A stretch of 64,000 nucleotides of DNA from Trematomus loennbergii (taxonomy: Eukaryota; Chordata; Actinopteri; Perciformes; Nototheniidae): the NCBI GenBank assembly GCA_012861695.1, contig JAAOOA010000133.1, positions 522,501 through 586,500 on the forward strand. Direction: 5' to 3'. The notes below the pieces were generated by a model. That model was not told the origin of the DNA. It was given only the letters and a program-made list of their open reading frames with translations, and did not search any database. Shown piece after piece: positions 22,753-33,763 of the stretch (position 1 is the stretch's first letter; every line of letters starts with the position of its first letter). The position numbers and the translations under genes were made by a program.

Positions 22753-23872
22753 CACCTGATGTGATAACGTTACTCTTAATTGGGGCAACAGAGCTACGAG
22801 TTAAGGAAGTCGAAAATTGTGCATTTCTCCGACTGAATATGACGCCTTTTGGCCGGCTGTTTGGACAGACTACTCTACTCGTGTCAACGCGCTAACGCGA
22901 AAACATGGCAAACGAGCTTTGTCCACATCGAGCCTTGTCGTGTCTCTATACTTCTGAACGCTCCGTCCCCGGCAGATCTCTGTGTGCCGCTGCAGCGTGT
23001 CTGTTAGGCCCCGCCCCCCGCACACAAAGAGAGAGACAGGGAGATCGCGCTTCTGGAGTGAAGAGAGCGGAAATAATGATATTGCAAGTTAGAAATGTAA
23101 GATGCATTTTGACAGACAAGACGGGCAATTGGGGGAAAATATGCTGCATTTTGAATGTCCGCTAGTCCACCATTAACACCTTAGTCCCGTCTCGTCTCGT
23201 CAACGAAAACTAAATATACATTTCGTCAAATTTTCGTTATCAAGAATCTATTTTTAGCTCGTTATCGTCTCGTCTTAGTCATGTAAAAAAGGTCGTTGAC
23301 GAACATTTTTCGTCATAGTTTTCGTTGACGAAATTAACACTGAGCTCCACATGTTATGATGTACGCTTTCGTTTATAGGGTCGCAAATGTTTATCACTGA
23401 GTGTCGAGGTTGGCACCCCCAGATTCTGTGTCTCCAGGAGACCCAAAACGAGGGTTTGGCTGTGCATCTAGGATAAGTAATAAGGGAGTTAGAGTGAGTT
23501 TAGGTGCAGAGATAGGTTACATTTTTTCGCTCGTGGCTAATTCAGAGGCTGAGTGTTAGCATTGTGGTTTTTTTGGGATTTTTTTTTTTAAAAAGATCAG
23601 TTAGCTGAGCTTCTTCCCATTACATGGATATAAAACATTCATAGTTTATTAAATATTAATATTCCTTAGACGTTGTTTCCTGCAAATGACGCCTTTATCC
23701 GCCCGGTACCGGGGGGGCCGTGCGTAACAGGTTAAAGACTTGGTTTTTCAAAGTTTAGGACTTGGACTTGACTTGAACTTGCCAATCCCGACTTGAGACT
23801 TGACTCGGACTTGAGTGCAAAGACTTGAGACTTACTTGTGACTTGCAAAACAATGACTTGGTCCCACCTCTG

Positions 23873-24300
23873 GTAAGTAGTGCATTAGTCTCTTTAAATG
23901 GCAGAAACCACACTGGGGCCGGTGGTCAACAAACCCTACCAATTATCCCAGTTCAAATAAAGTTGTCAAACTCGAACCAGACTGTGCAGACTTACGCATT
24001 TATGGATCAGGGAAGCACTGCAAGTTGTTGTACTCAAGCCCTTCAACAAGATGTGCATGCCAAGGGCAAGAGAACAAAAATCATCTTAAAAACAATGGGT
24101 CAGGAGAAAATGATTGACACTTCCATTGTCAAAGGTTTTGAAGTGAGTTGCATCGAAGGCAATGATTTTTATCAGCTGCCTAAAGTATACACAAAAGAGG
24201 AAATTCCTGCTGGAAAAGAGCACATTCCCACTCAAGAAAAATAAATGGAAATATCTAAGAGAAATTAAGTTGCCTGAATTGGATTGTGAAATCGGGTTGC
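23873..24300 (+). pseudogene. BEL/Pao aspartic protease region
   Basis: The frame reads SSALVSLNGRNHTGAGG, QTLPIIPVQI, then YAFMDQGSTASCC. DQGST occupies the place of the D-[ST]-G active-site loop of BEL/Pao proteases, so the Asp is followed by Gln here. The frame carries on to IEGNDFYQLPKVYTKEEIP and breaks near 24230. Confidence 0.7.
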
Positions 24301-25180
24301 TTATAGGAACAAATGCACCAAAGCTAAATGGAGCCGTGGAAAATAATAAACAGTCAAAATAGAGGACCCTTTGCTGTTAAGACAGTCCTAGGTTGGGTTG
24401 TGAATGGACTGAATCAGGAAACCACTGAATCTGAGAATACTTCATGTGCTGTTGTTAATCGGATATCAGTGACAGATTTAAGTGAGCTGCTGGTGCAGCA
24501 ATACAATCATGACTTTCCAGAGAGACGTTGTGATGAGAAGAAAGAGATGTCAGTTGAAGACAAACAATTCTTAAAGATCATGTCAGATTCAGCTGAAATC
24601 AAAGATGGACATTATCAGCTTGAACTTCCATTTAAACAGAAGAATATCATGATGCCAAACAATCGCAAACTTGCAGAGCAGAGAGCAGAATCATTAAAAG
24701 GAAATTCAAAAGGAACAAAGTTTTCCATGATGAATATAAAACATTCTTGGAGGCTGTGATAGCAAAAGGTCACGCTCAGCTACTGCCCCAAGAGCAGCTC
24801 AAACCTGAGAGTGGAGATATGTGGTGCATACCACATCATGGGGTTCATCACCCAAAGAAGGGAAAGATTTGTGTAGTGATCGATTGTTCTGCATCTTATC
24901 AAGGATATTCATTCAATGAAAAGCTTATTCAGGGTCCCAATCTTAACCGCTACTTGGTGTGCTCATTCGATTCAGACAAGAACAAATAGCTTTCATGGCT
25001 GATTTCGTGGGGATGTATCATCAGGTCAAGGTGGCTCCTGCCGATCAAGATTATCTTCGCTTTCTTTGGTGGCCAGGAGGAGATGTCAGTTTACCTCTCG
25101 CTGAGTACAGGATGACAGTACATCTATTTGGTGCCACTTCATCAGCAAGTTGTGCAACCTATGCTCTTACTAAAACCGCT
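24301..25180 (+). pseudogene. BEL/Pao reverse transcriptase, N-terminal half
   Basis: Segments in shifting frames: RGPFAVKTVLGWVVNG, KEMSVEDKQFLKIM, HYQLELPFKQKN, WCIPHHGVHHPKKGKICVVID, FMADFVGMYHQVKV, FLWWPGGDVS and VHLFGATSSASCATYALTKTA. These are typical BEL/Pao RT landmarks. The F-x-A-D-F segment supplies one catalytic Asp. The YxDD region, RNase H and connection are missing, cut by the insert at about 25180. Confidence 0.85.
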
Positions 25181-25640
25181 GATCTCTCTCTCTCTCTCGC
25201 TCCGGTTATACTTCACTCGCGTTTATGTCCAAATCCATCAGATCTAGCTAGTTTTAGCTAATGATATGGCTGCTGCCCCTCCCTACACGCAGACTCAAAC
25301 CTCATCTTATGCCCAAATTCCAGCTGAGAGGGTCTTCTCTATAGCTGGCCTGATTGTGAATCGCCTCCGCACCCGCCTCTCCGCTGAGCATGTAGACATG
25401 CTCATATTCTTAAACAAGAATGAGTATTGAATAGCTGCATTCTGTGCATAGGCCCTGTTATAGGTTGTTGATCTCTGTTGTAATAGGGTTACGTTACCAA
25501 ACGGTTATGTTGTTCGTGTATGATCCCTCTTTAATTTAAAAACCAAGTTATGTTTTAAGCATGAAAGCTGTAGGCCTATAGCTGTCAACTGTTCAAACTG
25601 TGATCACCAGTTCAATACATTTGACAAATTCGACCAAATC
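25181..25640 (+). mobile_element. hAT transposase C-terminal fragment inserted in BEL pol
   Basis: At 25320-25427 the frame reads IPAERVFSIAGLIVNRLRTR then LSAEHVDMLIFLNKN, a hAT C-terminal dimerisation segment ending at TGA. A (CT)n run marks the left side near 25185. It replaces or splits the RT/RNase H region of BEL. Confidence 0.7.
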
Positions 25641-26100
25641 GAATAAAGCTGATTGAGAAGGAGATGAGAGTGTTTAATGACTCTATGAGAGGTCTCACAA
25701 TCTCCAAGGATAACTTGGATAAGGCTGAAGCAGCAGTGTTGTGTTCTTTTGTGTCTTTTCCAGAGGAAGTGGACACTTTGAAAAGGGGAAAACCTATCAA
25801 AGGAAGTAGTGCACTGTATAAATTGGATCCAGTGTACGAGAATGAACTGGTAAAGGTTGGAGGAAGGCTAAATAAAATGGCAATGCCTGAGGAAGCAAAG
25901 CACCCAACCATTCTTGGAAAACACCACCATGTCTCTAAAACTATACTTCGAGATATTCATCAACAAGTTGGTCACAGTGGAAGGAATCATGTTATCCAGG
26001 TTAAGACAAAAATACTGGATACCATGTGCCAATGCATTAGCCAGAAAAATTATATCTGAATGTACTGGGTGTATCTCAATGTCGAGGAAAGCTGCTCCAG
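25641..26100 (+). pseudogene. BEL/Pao integrase zinc-binding region
   Basis: Frames read SMRGLTISKDNLDKAEAAVL, LYKLDPVYENELVKVGGRLN, HPTILGKHHHVSKTILRDIH, then QKYWIPCANALARKIISEC. The H...H...C-x2-C arrangement fits the HHCC finger of BEL/Pao integrase. A frameshift lies near 25995. Confidence 0.8.
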
Positions 26101-26489
26101 AGCCACTATCAAGGATACTACGTCATCGAGTGCCGCCGAAGGACTGTTCCAATGTCCAGGATACTTGGAATTCTACCGAGGCCGGCGTCCTTCGTTGAGG
26201 GAAATTTCGAGGCTGCACATGTGTAGCCTCTGCGGTCTTAAAATCCCCACAATGCTTAGTTTGCGGACGGACCAATTTCCAAAATCTTTGGCGGAAATCG
26301 CGCTCCATTTAAGGCGGGCCTCGCATATGACGCACACCTGTTAGCCTGTTCCACCATTCTTCGTTTTCCGAGGCTAGGAAGGATTTTTGCCTCGCTTCAG
26401 AAGGAACTGACTCGGAGGGACTTGTTCTACCAAGGAAGCGTCCTCTACATTGAGAAACACCCACCGTGTGCAGACGCATGCATGGAAAT
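26101..26489. mobile_element. Insert inside the BEL integrase
   Basis: Non-BEL sequence separates the zinc-binding region from the integrase core. It contains CGAGGC-like strings at several points on both strands, suggesting a small DNA transposon. Its family and exact ends were not determined. Confidence 0.45.
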
Positions 26490-26835
26490 GCAGGAGAACA
26501 AAACATTTCAGATCTGCCAACAGACAGAATTATACCAGACCTACCACCATTCACATATGTTGGAGTGGATTACTTTGGCCCCTGGAAGTGAAAAGAGGAC
26601 GAAGCATTGTGAAACGATATGGAGTTATCTTTACCTGTCTAACAACCAGAGCGGTGCACTTGGAAGTAGCTCATTCGTTGGATACAGATTCATGCATTAA
26701 TGCCTGCAGACGTTTCATCAGCAGAAGAGGCCAATATTGGAGATGAGGTCAGACAATGGGACTAATTGCGTTGCCACTGAAAGATAGCTGAAGGAATCTA
26801 TAAAAGAGTGGAATCGAACAAGCCCTCCAGCAAAA
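26490..26835 (+). pseudogene. BEL/Pao integrase core, N-terminal part
   Basis: Reads [52 protein letters not shown] and [13 protein letters not shown]. The Asp in VDYFGP and the Asp in SDNGTN are the expected catalytic residues. It is cut at 26835 by a transposon beginning CAGGGATGCAAACT; the remaining C-terminal part survives only in copy B (57467-57851). Confidence 0.85.
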
Positions 26836-28190
26836 CAGGGATGCAAACTCATCAGGTATGAAAAAGGTGACAAGGATCTGAGCCCCCAAACCCCACGGAA
26901 TATCGGCTTTAAAATGAGGAATAACAGAGGATTTTAGCAGTCAGAACAACTAAAGCAGTTCATAATAACAGAAACGCCAAAGAGTCACATCTAATAGAAA
27001 TGTATAAAAGCATTTATTTTAATTGTGTAGCAGTCAGTTTATAATTTTGGCAGCACTGTTGAGCATTTTGAAAATGTATTTTCATGCCTCTGTGCAAGGC
27101 TTAGTCTTTCTATCTTTATAGCCAGTGGTGTAAAGTAACTAAGTTCATAAACTCAAGTACTATACTTGGGTACAATTTTGAGATACTTGTACTTTATTTA
27201 AGTATTTCAATGTTTTGCTACTTTGTTCTTCTTCTCCTCTACAGTTCAGAGGTAACTGGTGTACTTTTCCTCCACTACATGTATTTAATACCTTTAGTTA
27301 CTTTACAGATGTGGATGAATGATGTGAAATATAATCAAGTGTTAAATCAGACTTTAGTTCCACCTGGAGTAAATTCACAAGCTACCCTGCAGTATACAAA
27401 GTCATTCAAACTAGCTGCACCTTTACCAGCTTTGAGAACACTTTCATGATCAATCATTATAAAACACATCATATATATTATTCTGAAATGGACCAATCTG
27501 CACAATACTACTTTTACTGTCGCGACTTAACTATATTTTGATAATACTTTTATACTTTTACTTGAGGAACATTTTGAATGCAGGACTTTTACTGTAACAG
27601 AGTATTCCTACACTCTGGTACTTCTACTTTACTCAAGTACAAGATCTGAGTACTTCTACTTTTACTCAAATACAAGATCTGAGTACTTCTACTTTTACTC
27701 TAGTACAAGATCTGAGTGCTTCTACTTTTACTCAAGTACAAGATATATACTTATACCACCTCCGTTTATAGCCTATGAAAATAACTATTTGAAAACGAAG
27801 GCTAAAGCTAACGTTAGCAGATAGTGACAATGTATGCTAGTTAGCTAGCTGAACGATTCCTTAAATAATATTGCGACAGAAAAACTTTTCAGTGCACATC
27901 ACGCTCTGCCGCTCCGACAGGGAGCTCTGCTCTGAACGGCCCGTTCAGCTGTTCACCAGCGTCCAGTCTGTGCCACAGTGACTCCGGACCGCACAGTTAA
28001 TATTAACGAACGCACCGTAGGTAATGTAGCTGCTGAAGCTAGACCCTCATGGAGCAGCAGAGCCTTATTATACATCCATGAGCAGAGCTGACAGGCAGGA
28101 AGACTCGAGCACACAGCTCGCGCTTCATTATAATATATAAAAAAGAACACCATGCGTGTCATGATGGCACATAACAGCTCACGGCTAACT
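26836..28190. mobile_element. Transposon with CAGGGATGCAAACT end (left part)
   Basis: The left end CAGGGATGCAAACT abuts the BEL integrase after GCAAAA (26830-26835). The right end AGTTTGCATCCCTG is missing here but present in copy B at 57453-57466, followed by GCAAAA. The interior carries a nested hAT-like element (27123-27764). A deletion near 28190 removed the right part. Confidence 0.75.
27123..27764. mobile_element. hAT-like element with exact 8-bp duplication TTTATAGC
   Basis: Begins CAGTGGTGTAAAGTAAC and ends TTATACCACCTCCG. TTTATAGC occurs at 27115-27122 and 27765-27772. The interior is made of AGTACTTCTACTTTTACTC repeats. The right end is also present in copy B, up to 56991. Confidence 0.85.
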
Positions 28191-28332
28191 TATGGCAACA
28201 CAATAAAAAAACATGGTAGCGGTGGAGTGATGAGGAGTGTCGGTGTTTTCGCCTGCCGTCTTTTCTGCAGACTTGTCAAAATAAAAGTAAGCAAAACACT
28301 ACTTTTGAATTCATTATTGAAATGGTGCATAA

Positions 28333-29427
28333 TAGGGGTGTAACAGTATACGTATTTGTACCGAAATTATTCTGTATGGGCCCTTCGGTTTGGTACACGT
28401 GTGTACCGAAGTGTACCGAGTGAATATGACGTTAAACGTAAAAAGTTGAGAACGTGAACAACTTTTTGGAAGTAATCTCAGGCGCTGTGACGCAGCATTC
28501 AGTGTAATTTGCTCACATTGGGTTCAACGCGTCATAGAGCGACCAGTCATATCTTTGGACGAGAGGCATACTATGAGAGCTGGTCACAGGGATGCCTTCA
28601 AATGTAGTCATAATTTGAGGAACTGTCGAAATGGCGAACGCAAATAAAGTTGAGCTTGAAAATCCTCCAGCATCATTGAAGTCTCCGGTTTGGGAACATT
28701 TTGGTTTTGCAGTTACGTACAAGGATGACGGACAAAGACAGGTGGACCGAACCAAAGCTGTTTGTCGGCATTGTTCAACTAAAATTGGTTAGCGGCTGGC
28801 AATACATCAAACATGCACACTCATTTGAAAAGGCATCCCCCGAACGTGAATATCACGGTACCAAAAGAAAAAAGACTGAAGTGCAAACTCAACTCCCACT
28901 AGCATTTAAGCCTCCAACACTCGCAAAAAGTTCAGACCGAGCCAAAGCTATTACAAAACACCAAATATTCTTATGTTGCCATGTTAGCAAAGCGCTACCT
29001 GGCTGTATCTGCTACCTCTGTCCCTAGCGAGAGGGTGTTCTCCACAGCAGGAGACATTGTTAGTGCCAGCAGATCTGCCCTTTTGGCAAGCAATGTGGAC
29101 AAGTTAATTTTTCTTTAAAAAAACATGAAAATACAATGACAAGCAAGCAAGTCCTAATGTCAAGCTGGCTGCTTAGGTACTAGTACAGTACAGTTCAAAT
29201 ACAGATTATTTCAGTTCATCGAAATGCTGCACCTTAATGTCTATTTTATCATATTTTCTATTTATTTGAGTGAATACATTATTCACAGTTTAATAATAAT
29301 TAAAAACCCCAAAAAGATATTTTATGTTTTGTGATCATTTTTTCTGCTGTACCGAAAATGTACCGAACCGTGACCTAAAACCGAGGTACGTACCGAACCG
29401 AAATGTTTGTGAACCGTTACACCCCTA
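28333..29427 (+). mobile_element. Short BED/hAT element, copy A
   Basis: Ends TAGGGGTGTAAC and GTTACACCCCTA are flanked by an exact 8-bp duplication GTGCATAA (28325-28332, 29428-29435). It is 1095 bp, far shorter than an autonomous hAT element. The copy B element is at 58258-59349. Confidence 0.9.
28631..29118 (+). pseudogene. BED finger plus hAT C-terminus, frameshifted
   Basis: This is the disrupted version of the 161-codon frame at 58556-59041. ATG is at 28631. Bases are missing near 28789 and gained near 28917 and 28957 compared with copy B, so the BED part and the hAT tail (VPSERVFSTAGDIVSAS, NVDKLIFL) are no longer in one frame. Confidence 0.8.
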
Positions 29428-29560
29428 GTGCATAACAATGCAATTAATCGCAGAAAATAATTTGATTAATCATGATTAAAATGTTTAATCGTTGCCCAGC
29501 AATAATAAACAGTCTGAAGTGTTACCAAATTGTTTAACGTGTTACCAAAAGAGTTTAAAG

Positions 29561-31095
29561 CAGGGCTGTCCAAACCTTTTTCACCGAGGGCCACATACAG
29601 AAAAACATACGAAGGGCTGGGGCACTCATAAAGGTGAGGTATATTGCCTCATCAGTTAAAGGGGACCTATCATGCAAAATGCACTTTTGTACGTCTTTTA
29701 TACATGAATATGTGTCCCCGGTGTTCCAGGGAACTCACCAAGTGTCAGAAAACACAACCCTCTCTATTTTCCTCCATACCCAAATCTCTAAAAAAGGGGC
29801 TGCAACGGATCTGATAAAAACTGATCCAGATTTGAACACTTCACTGACGTCAGTAAAGTGGCGCTACGGCTATTGGGCCAACTCTCCACCAATCAGGGGA
29901 ATGTGGGGTTGGGCCACGGCCGGCCATTGCAGTTCGAAAGCGCTGGAGACGCTGTAGTACATATGCCAGGCCTGTAAGTGGCGCTGTAGTCTGCCACAAA
30001 AGCAGCGAAGAAGACTTCCCGCGCATATGGTAACCATGGTTACCCTTCTGTTTATTCTCCGCTGTGGCTTTTTTTCCTCCCTCCCCGAGGCAAGCGTTTG
30101 CTCCCGCTGCTTTAATTCAATGCAATCCCTCCCCGTCGAGGCAAGCACTGTAATTCTCTCCGGTTAGTCCACCAGCAGATGACAAACACCCACCTCTCCG
30201 CCTCTTCCAAGGAACGAGGGGACCGTGCGGCAGAGTTTCAGTTAGGTTTTCTTTCGCCGGTCAAGATGTCCGTTAAAGTTTCGGACAAAATTAGAAAAGT
30301 GCCGGTCAAAGGTCTTCTTTGTTATTTATTGAGCTTTAAAACAAATGAATAACGACTCTATAGGCCTATAATAACATGGAGGACGGAGATCTATTTTTCT
30401 CCCCCTCTTCTGACTTCATCAGAGCACGGCTCCCCTCTCCTGCAGGGGGGCGTGGTCAGCTGCAGCTCACAGAATCAGCCCCGTAGACAGCAAACAGCAA
30501 ATAGAGCGAAATGAGGCATGGCTAAAATGCATGATCTGTTTGGAATTTTGAAAACAGAAACGTATAAATATACCTTATATAGGTATGGCCCAACAATATA
30601 TCATTTAAATATAGCATGATAGGTCCACTTTAAGTTATAAGTTAGCAACATGTAGGTAAATTAGGCTCGATACATGAATATGCTTTAAGAAAAAAACCGC
30701 CTACATCACAGCTCTCTATAGGGTTTCATTTATCTTGTTGGCAGCTCATCCCTTAAAAACAGAAGTCTCAGAGTGATTATAATAAGATGAAATATGAAGG
30801 GTCTATTTCAAGCTTGTTATGAAAATAAGTTATTAGGCTTTTTGTATCAACTAAGATTTGTTAGAAAATGTTATCAACATGAATTGACTGAATTTATTTT
30901 AAAAGTGGGCTTATTAACACATGAATACTACTGTGTAATATATCTGTACATATATATTTAAGAAGTACAATATAAGAAAAGCAAAAGTTTCATTTGTGGG
31001 CCATATTTCATTATACTTTTTGAATTAGCTGAGGGCCAATTCAAAATGGCCAGCGGGCCGCATTTGGCCCCCGGGCCGTAGTTTGGACACCTCTG
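29561..31095. mobile_element. Charlie-like hAT element, copy A
   Basis: Left end CAGGGCTGTCCAAACC and right end TAGTTTGGACACCTCTG form imperfect inverted repeats; GGGCC-rich subterminal strings are typical. Flanks GTTTAAAG (29553-29560) and CTTTAAAG (31096-31103) agree at 7 of 8. It contains a nested TTAA MITE. No transposase frame remains. Confidence 0.8.
29660..30629. mobile_element. TTAA MITE with AGGGGACCTATCATGC ends
   Basis: The inverted ends AGGGGACCTATCATGC and GCATGATAGGTCCACT are flanked by TTAA (29656-29659, 30630-30633). It is 970 bp and non-coding, and has the same length in copy B (59581-60550). Confidence 0.85.
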
Positions 31096-31130
31096 CTTTA
31101 AAGTGTTAATGAAGAGTAAAGGGAACAGAC

Positions 31131-31323
31131 CTGCTCTGTGTATCCGAAGCTGAGGCTGTAAAACAGCGTCCAGTAGTTTCTGGAGTCTCTCGTTCTCCTC
31201 TTTGGAAAGAGACAGCTCCTCCTCGAGCTCTGCTATCCTTTTTTCAAACAGAGCAAATATATCTTCAGGAGCAGCAGTGAGTCGCTGCTTCTTCAACGAC
31301 AGCAGCATTTGGACTTTACTCAT
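31131..31323 (-). CDS. C2H2 zinc-finger protein, exon 1, copy A
   Basis: This exon starts at ATG (31323) and reads MSKVQMLLSLKKQRLTAAPE, then FEKRIAELEEELSLSKEENE and LLDAVLQPQLRIHRA. It is a Leu/Glu-rich, probable coiled-coil N-terminus typical of fish multi-finger proteins. The donor G|GTCTGTTCC leaves one base that completes a codon with exon 2, giving HRA-DVQLL. An in-frame upstream ATG at 31383 exists, but the family start MSKVQML is preferred. The intron between exons is about 18 kb and holds the BEL, MITE and hAT insertions. Confidence 0.85.
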
Positions 31324-31383
31324 GTTTACTAGATCACCTTTTCCTGCAAACTCCGTTAAACACACCGTTTCTCTCTTCACCAA

Positions 31384-31655
31384 ACTCTCAATCTGACTAG
31401 TGTTGCTAACGTGTTTCCAGCTAGCATGCTAAGCTAGCTCCTATAGTCCGAGGTAAACGCTCCAGAAAAAAGAGCACAGAGTCTATTCGGAGGTTTATCC
31501 AGACACACAGATGATGGATCAGTAGTGCTGGAGCTCACAAACGCTTTCTCAGGAACACAGAGAGAGAGAGAACCGTAGCGACGAGACGCCACATGGATCC
31601 AGGTTAGAAAGAGCTGGGAACTTCACTTCCGGTGAAGACGCCTCCTCCTTCTTCT
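31384..31655 (-). promoter_or_regulatory. Probable promoter of the zinc-finger gene, copy A
   Basis: The region upstream of exon 1 holds an ETS-type string ACTTCCGGTGAAG near 31626, GCTAGC/CATGCTAAGCTAGC palindromes near 31420 and a CT-rich tract. No TATA box stands out. Assignment rests on position and the ETS-like site only. The same sequence is at about 61300-61580. Confidence 0.4.
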
Positions 31656-32711
31656 TCTTCTCTCAGTTTTTGGCGGATTGCAAACAACTTTAAGGTGCAT
31701 ACCGCCACCTACTGTACATGAGTTTGAATCATCATATCATTCCATCTCTTAACTCATGGACGTATATCTATGATCTAATCAAAAATAAATAAATAAACAA
31801 AAAACATAAATAAATAAAACAAAACAAAACAACATCCATGATCTATTCTAACCTAATGTTACATTATTTGTCCTACCCAGTTTCCCTCAGAAAGGTAAAC
31901 AGTGCCTTTCTGGTAGCTCTTCCTCCCTCTCCTTCTGTTCCCAGAATACCAACCACACTCCATTCCCTCTCTGCCTCTATCACTTTATCCTTAGTTTTTC
32001 TCTTTCAGCTTTATAGATGTCACAATGTAATAAGATATGTTCCACATGTTCTTTAACTCCACAGCTCCCACACTTGTCACTGTCACTTTTCCCCATGACA
32101 TACAGAGTACCATTCAATGCTGTGTGATTTAGTCTGAGTCTAGCTATCATGATTTCCTCCCTTCTGTTTCTTTCTTTATAAATATTCATTGTGATTGTTT
32201 TGAACTTTATGATACTCTTTGCCTTTCTGGTCTTTCTCCCACCTTTTCTGCCAGATCTCCATCCCTTTCTTCTTAATCACTGCTTTTCCTTCTCCTTTTC
32301 CAAGTTGAACTGGTAATGTGATTTCCTTTTGTAGTGCACTTTTTGCTCATTTATCAGCACACTCGTTCCCTTTCACCCCCTCATGTGCAGGCAGCCAGCA
32401 GAACTGCAGATCTATACCGCCTCTGTGAAGTCTTAACAGGCTATGATTCAGTTCTATGAGAATGTCTTCTCTGACAGTTGTTGTTGACTGTATGCTTTTT
32501 AATATGGACAATGAATCTATATATCACCACCCTATCTGGTCTGACCTCTTCAACCCACTGTAATCCTATTATTACAGCCAGCCTTTCTGCTGTGTACACT
32601 GATAATTGATCAGACGCTCTTTTTGAGATGATATTTTAAAGTCTGGGATATATACCAACTCCAACACACTCTTCCTTGTTCTTAGAACCCTCTGTGTACA
32701 TTTTGAGGTAA
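31656..32711 (-). mobile_element. Inverted LINE 3' part (same family as 226-1605)
   Basis: The 3' terminus TTGGCGGATTGCAAACAACT at 31671 mirrors the terminus at 1540-1590. At 31980-32189 the minus strand reads ERNRREEIMIARLRLNHTAL, then CGSCGVKEHVEHILLHC, the Cys/His C-terminal domain. RNase H motifs follow upstream in broken frames (about 32340-32700). Confidence 0.75.
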
Positions 32712-33262
32712 TTGTAATAATAATAATAATAATTTGAATTATATAGTGCCTTTCAACCTCAAGGTCGCTTTACAAAGAAACATACAAGGACAAGACATAA
32801 AACATAAAAAACATAAACATAAAACAGGGGGCAGAAATGGAAGTGTAAGTGGGGGGGGAGTGAGTTATAGTTGGAAGGCGATGTTGAACAGATGAGTTTT
32901 AAGGGTTGATATGAAGATGTTGAGAGAAGGGGCGTTGCAGATTTCTGCAGGGAGGGAGTTCCAGAGGGTGGGGGCAGCGACACTGAAGGCACGGTCCCCG
33001 AAGGTGCGGAGGCGTGAATGGGGAATGGAGAGCAGGCCGGAGTCTGAGGATCGAAGGGTGCGGGACGGGATGTAAGGGTGGAGGAGATCTGTGAGGTACT
33101 GAGGGGAGAGGGCATGGAGGGATTTGTAGGTGAGGAGCAGGAGTTTGTAAGTGATGCGGGACTTGACCGGGAGCCAGTGGAGGTTGAAGAGAGTAGGGGT
33201 GATGTGCTGCCAGGGCTTGGTGCGTGTGAGAACCCTGGCAATTGTCAAATAAATAAACAAAT
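32712..33262 (-). mobile_element. L2 LINE C-terminal fragment
   Basis: An (AAT)n-type tail at 32717-32735 marks the 3' end. The minus-strand frame 32865-33260 reads HITPTLFNLHWLPVKSRITY, then LWNSLPAEICNAPS and FISTLKTHLFNIAF, the L2 C-terminal region. It differs in sequence from the L2 at 6186, so it is a separate insertion. Confidence 0.8.
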
Positions 33263-33376
33263 CAAATATCTGTATAGCAATTACAAATGTTTGGCATATC
33301 TGAAGCTGATGTTCTTGCAGGATTCGTGCTGTTCGGAGTTTGCATCCTCGTGGTTGATTGCACTTATTGTAAGCTG

Positions 33377-33763
33377 CAGAGGTGGAATAAGTACTCAGAT
33401 CTTGTACTTTAGTAAAAGTAGAAGTACTCAGACTTGTACTTGAGTAAAAGTAGATGTACTCAGATATTTTACTTGAGTAAAAGTAGAAATACCAGAGTGT
33501 AGGAATACTCTGTTACAGTAAAAGTCCTGCATTCAAGATGTCACTGAAGTAAAAGTACAAAAGTTGGCATCAAAACATAGTTAAAGTTCCAAAAGTAAAA
33601 GTACTCAATATGCAGATCGACCCATTCAGAATAATATATATGATATGTTTTGATTATAATCATTGATGCATTCATGTGTTTATCACATTTAAATGCTGGA
33701 TTTATTTGTATTGTGTTGATCATTTCTACACACGGTGGTATTACTATTTTTATTTATGTTAAA
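33377..33763. mobile_element. hAT-like fragment (AGTACTTTTACTT family)
   Basis: Begins CAGAGGTGGAATAAGTACTC and contains repeated GTAAAAGTAGAAGTACTC. Its right end is unclear and it runs into the 57-bp minisatellite. Confidence 0.6.

Larger units (their letters stand above)
21656..23342. mobile_element. hAT element with CAGTGTTAATTT ends
   Basis: Inverted ends CAGTGTTAATTT and AAATTAACACTG. Flanks AGCTCCC and AGCTCCA are near-duplicates, and the uninterrupted sequence AGCTCCACATG occurs in the related MITE at 38553. The interior holds ACGAAAACT-rich repeats and a piece of another hAT family (about 22270-22752). Open frames inside are not recognised as transposase. Confidence 0.7.
20878..23731 (+). 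mobile_element. TTAA MITE of the CCTGTTAAGCC family, with a nested insert
   Basis: Starts CCTGTTAAGCACC and ends GTGCGTAACAGG, flanked by TTAA at 20874-20877 and 23732-23735. Its normal ~1.1-kb body is expanded by an insert at 21656-23342. Confidence 0.75.
19778..23872. mobile_element. Composite hAT element (CAGAGGTG...CACCTCTG) inserted in BEL
   Basis: The element starts CAGAGGTGTGGACTCGAGTC and ends GGTCCCACCTCTG. An exact 8-bp duplication GTAAGTAG lies on both sides (19770-19777 and 23873-23880). ACTTGACTCGAG-like repeats fill both termini. Removing it joins the gag end to the protease frame. It carries further nested elements (20394-20873, 20878-23731) and no intact transposase. Confidence 0.9.
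1755..31700 (+). repeat. Segmental duplication, copy A
   Basis: This block matches 40150-61620 in the same orientation and order: MITE end, ogfod2 exons, L2, zinc-finger exon 2, MITEs, BEL element, BED/hAT, Charlie-like hAT, zinc-finger exon 1. Blocks here without a partner in copy B include 5172-5945, about 6200-6985 (L2 3' end), 8430-11600, and about 19617-27650 (BEL pol with nested hATs). The left limit falls inside a TTAA MITE; the right limit falls in the first ~55 bp of an inverted LINE 3' end. Confidence 0.9.

Noticed and set aside
22905..23165. 86-codon plus-strand frame
   Set aside because: Inside a nested hAT element interior with no recognisable domain.
25300..25430. Domesticated ZBED-like host exon
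   Set aside because: Only the hAT C-terminal segment is present, embedded in BEL pol; better read as a transposon fragment.
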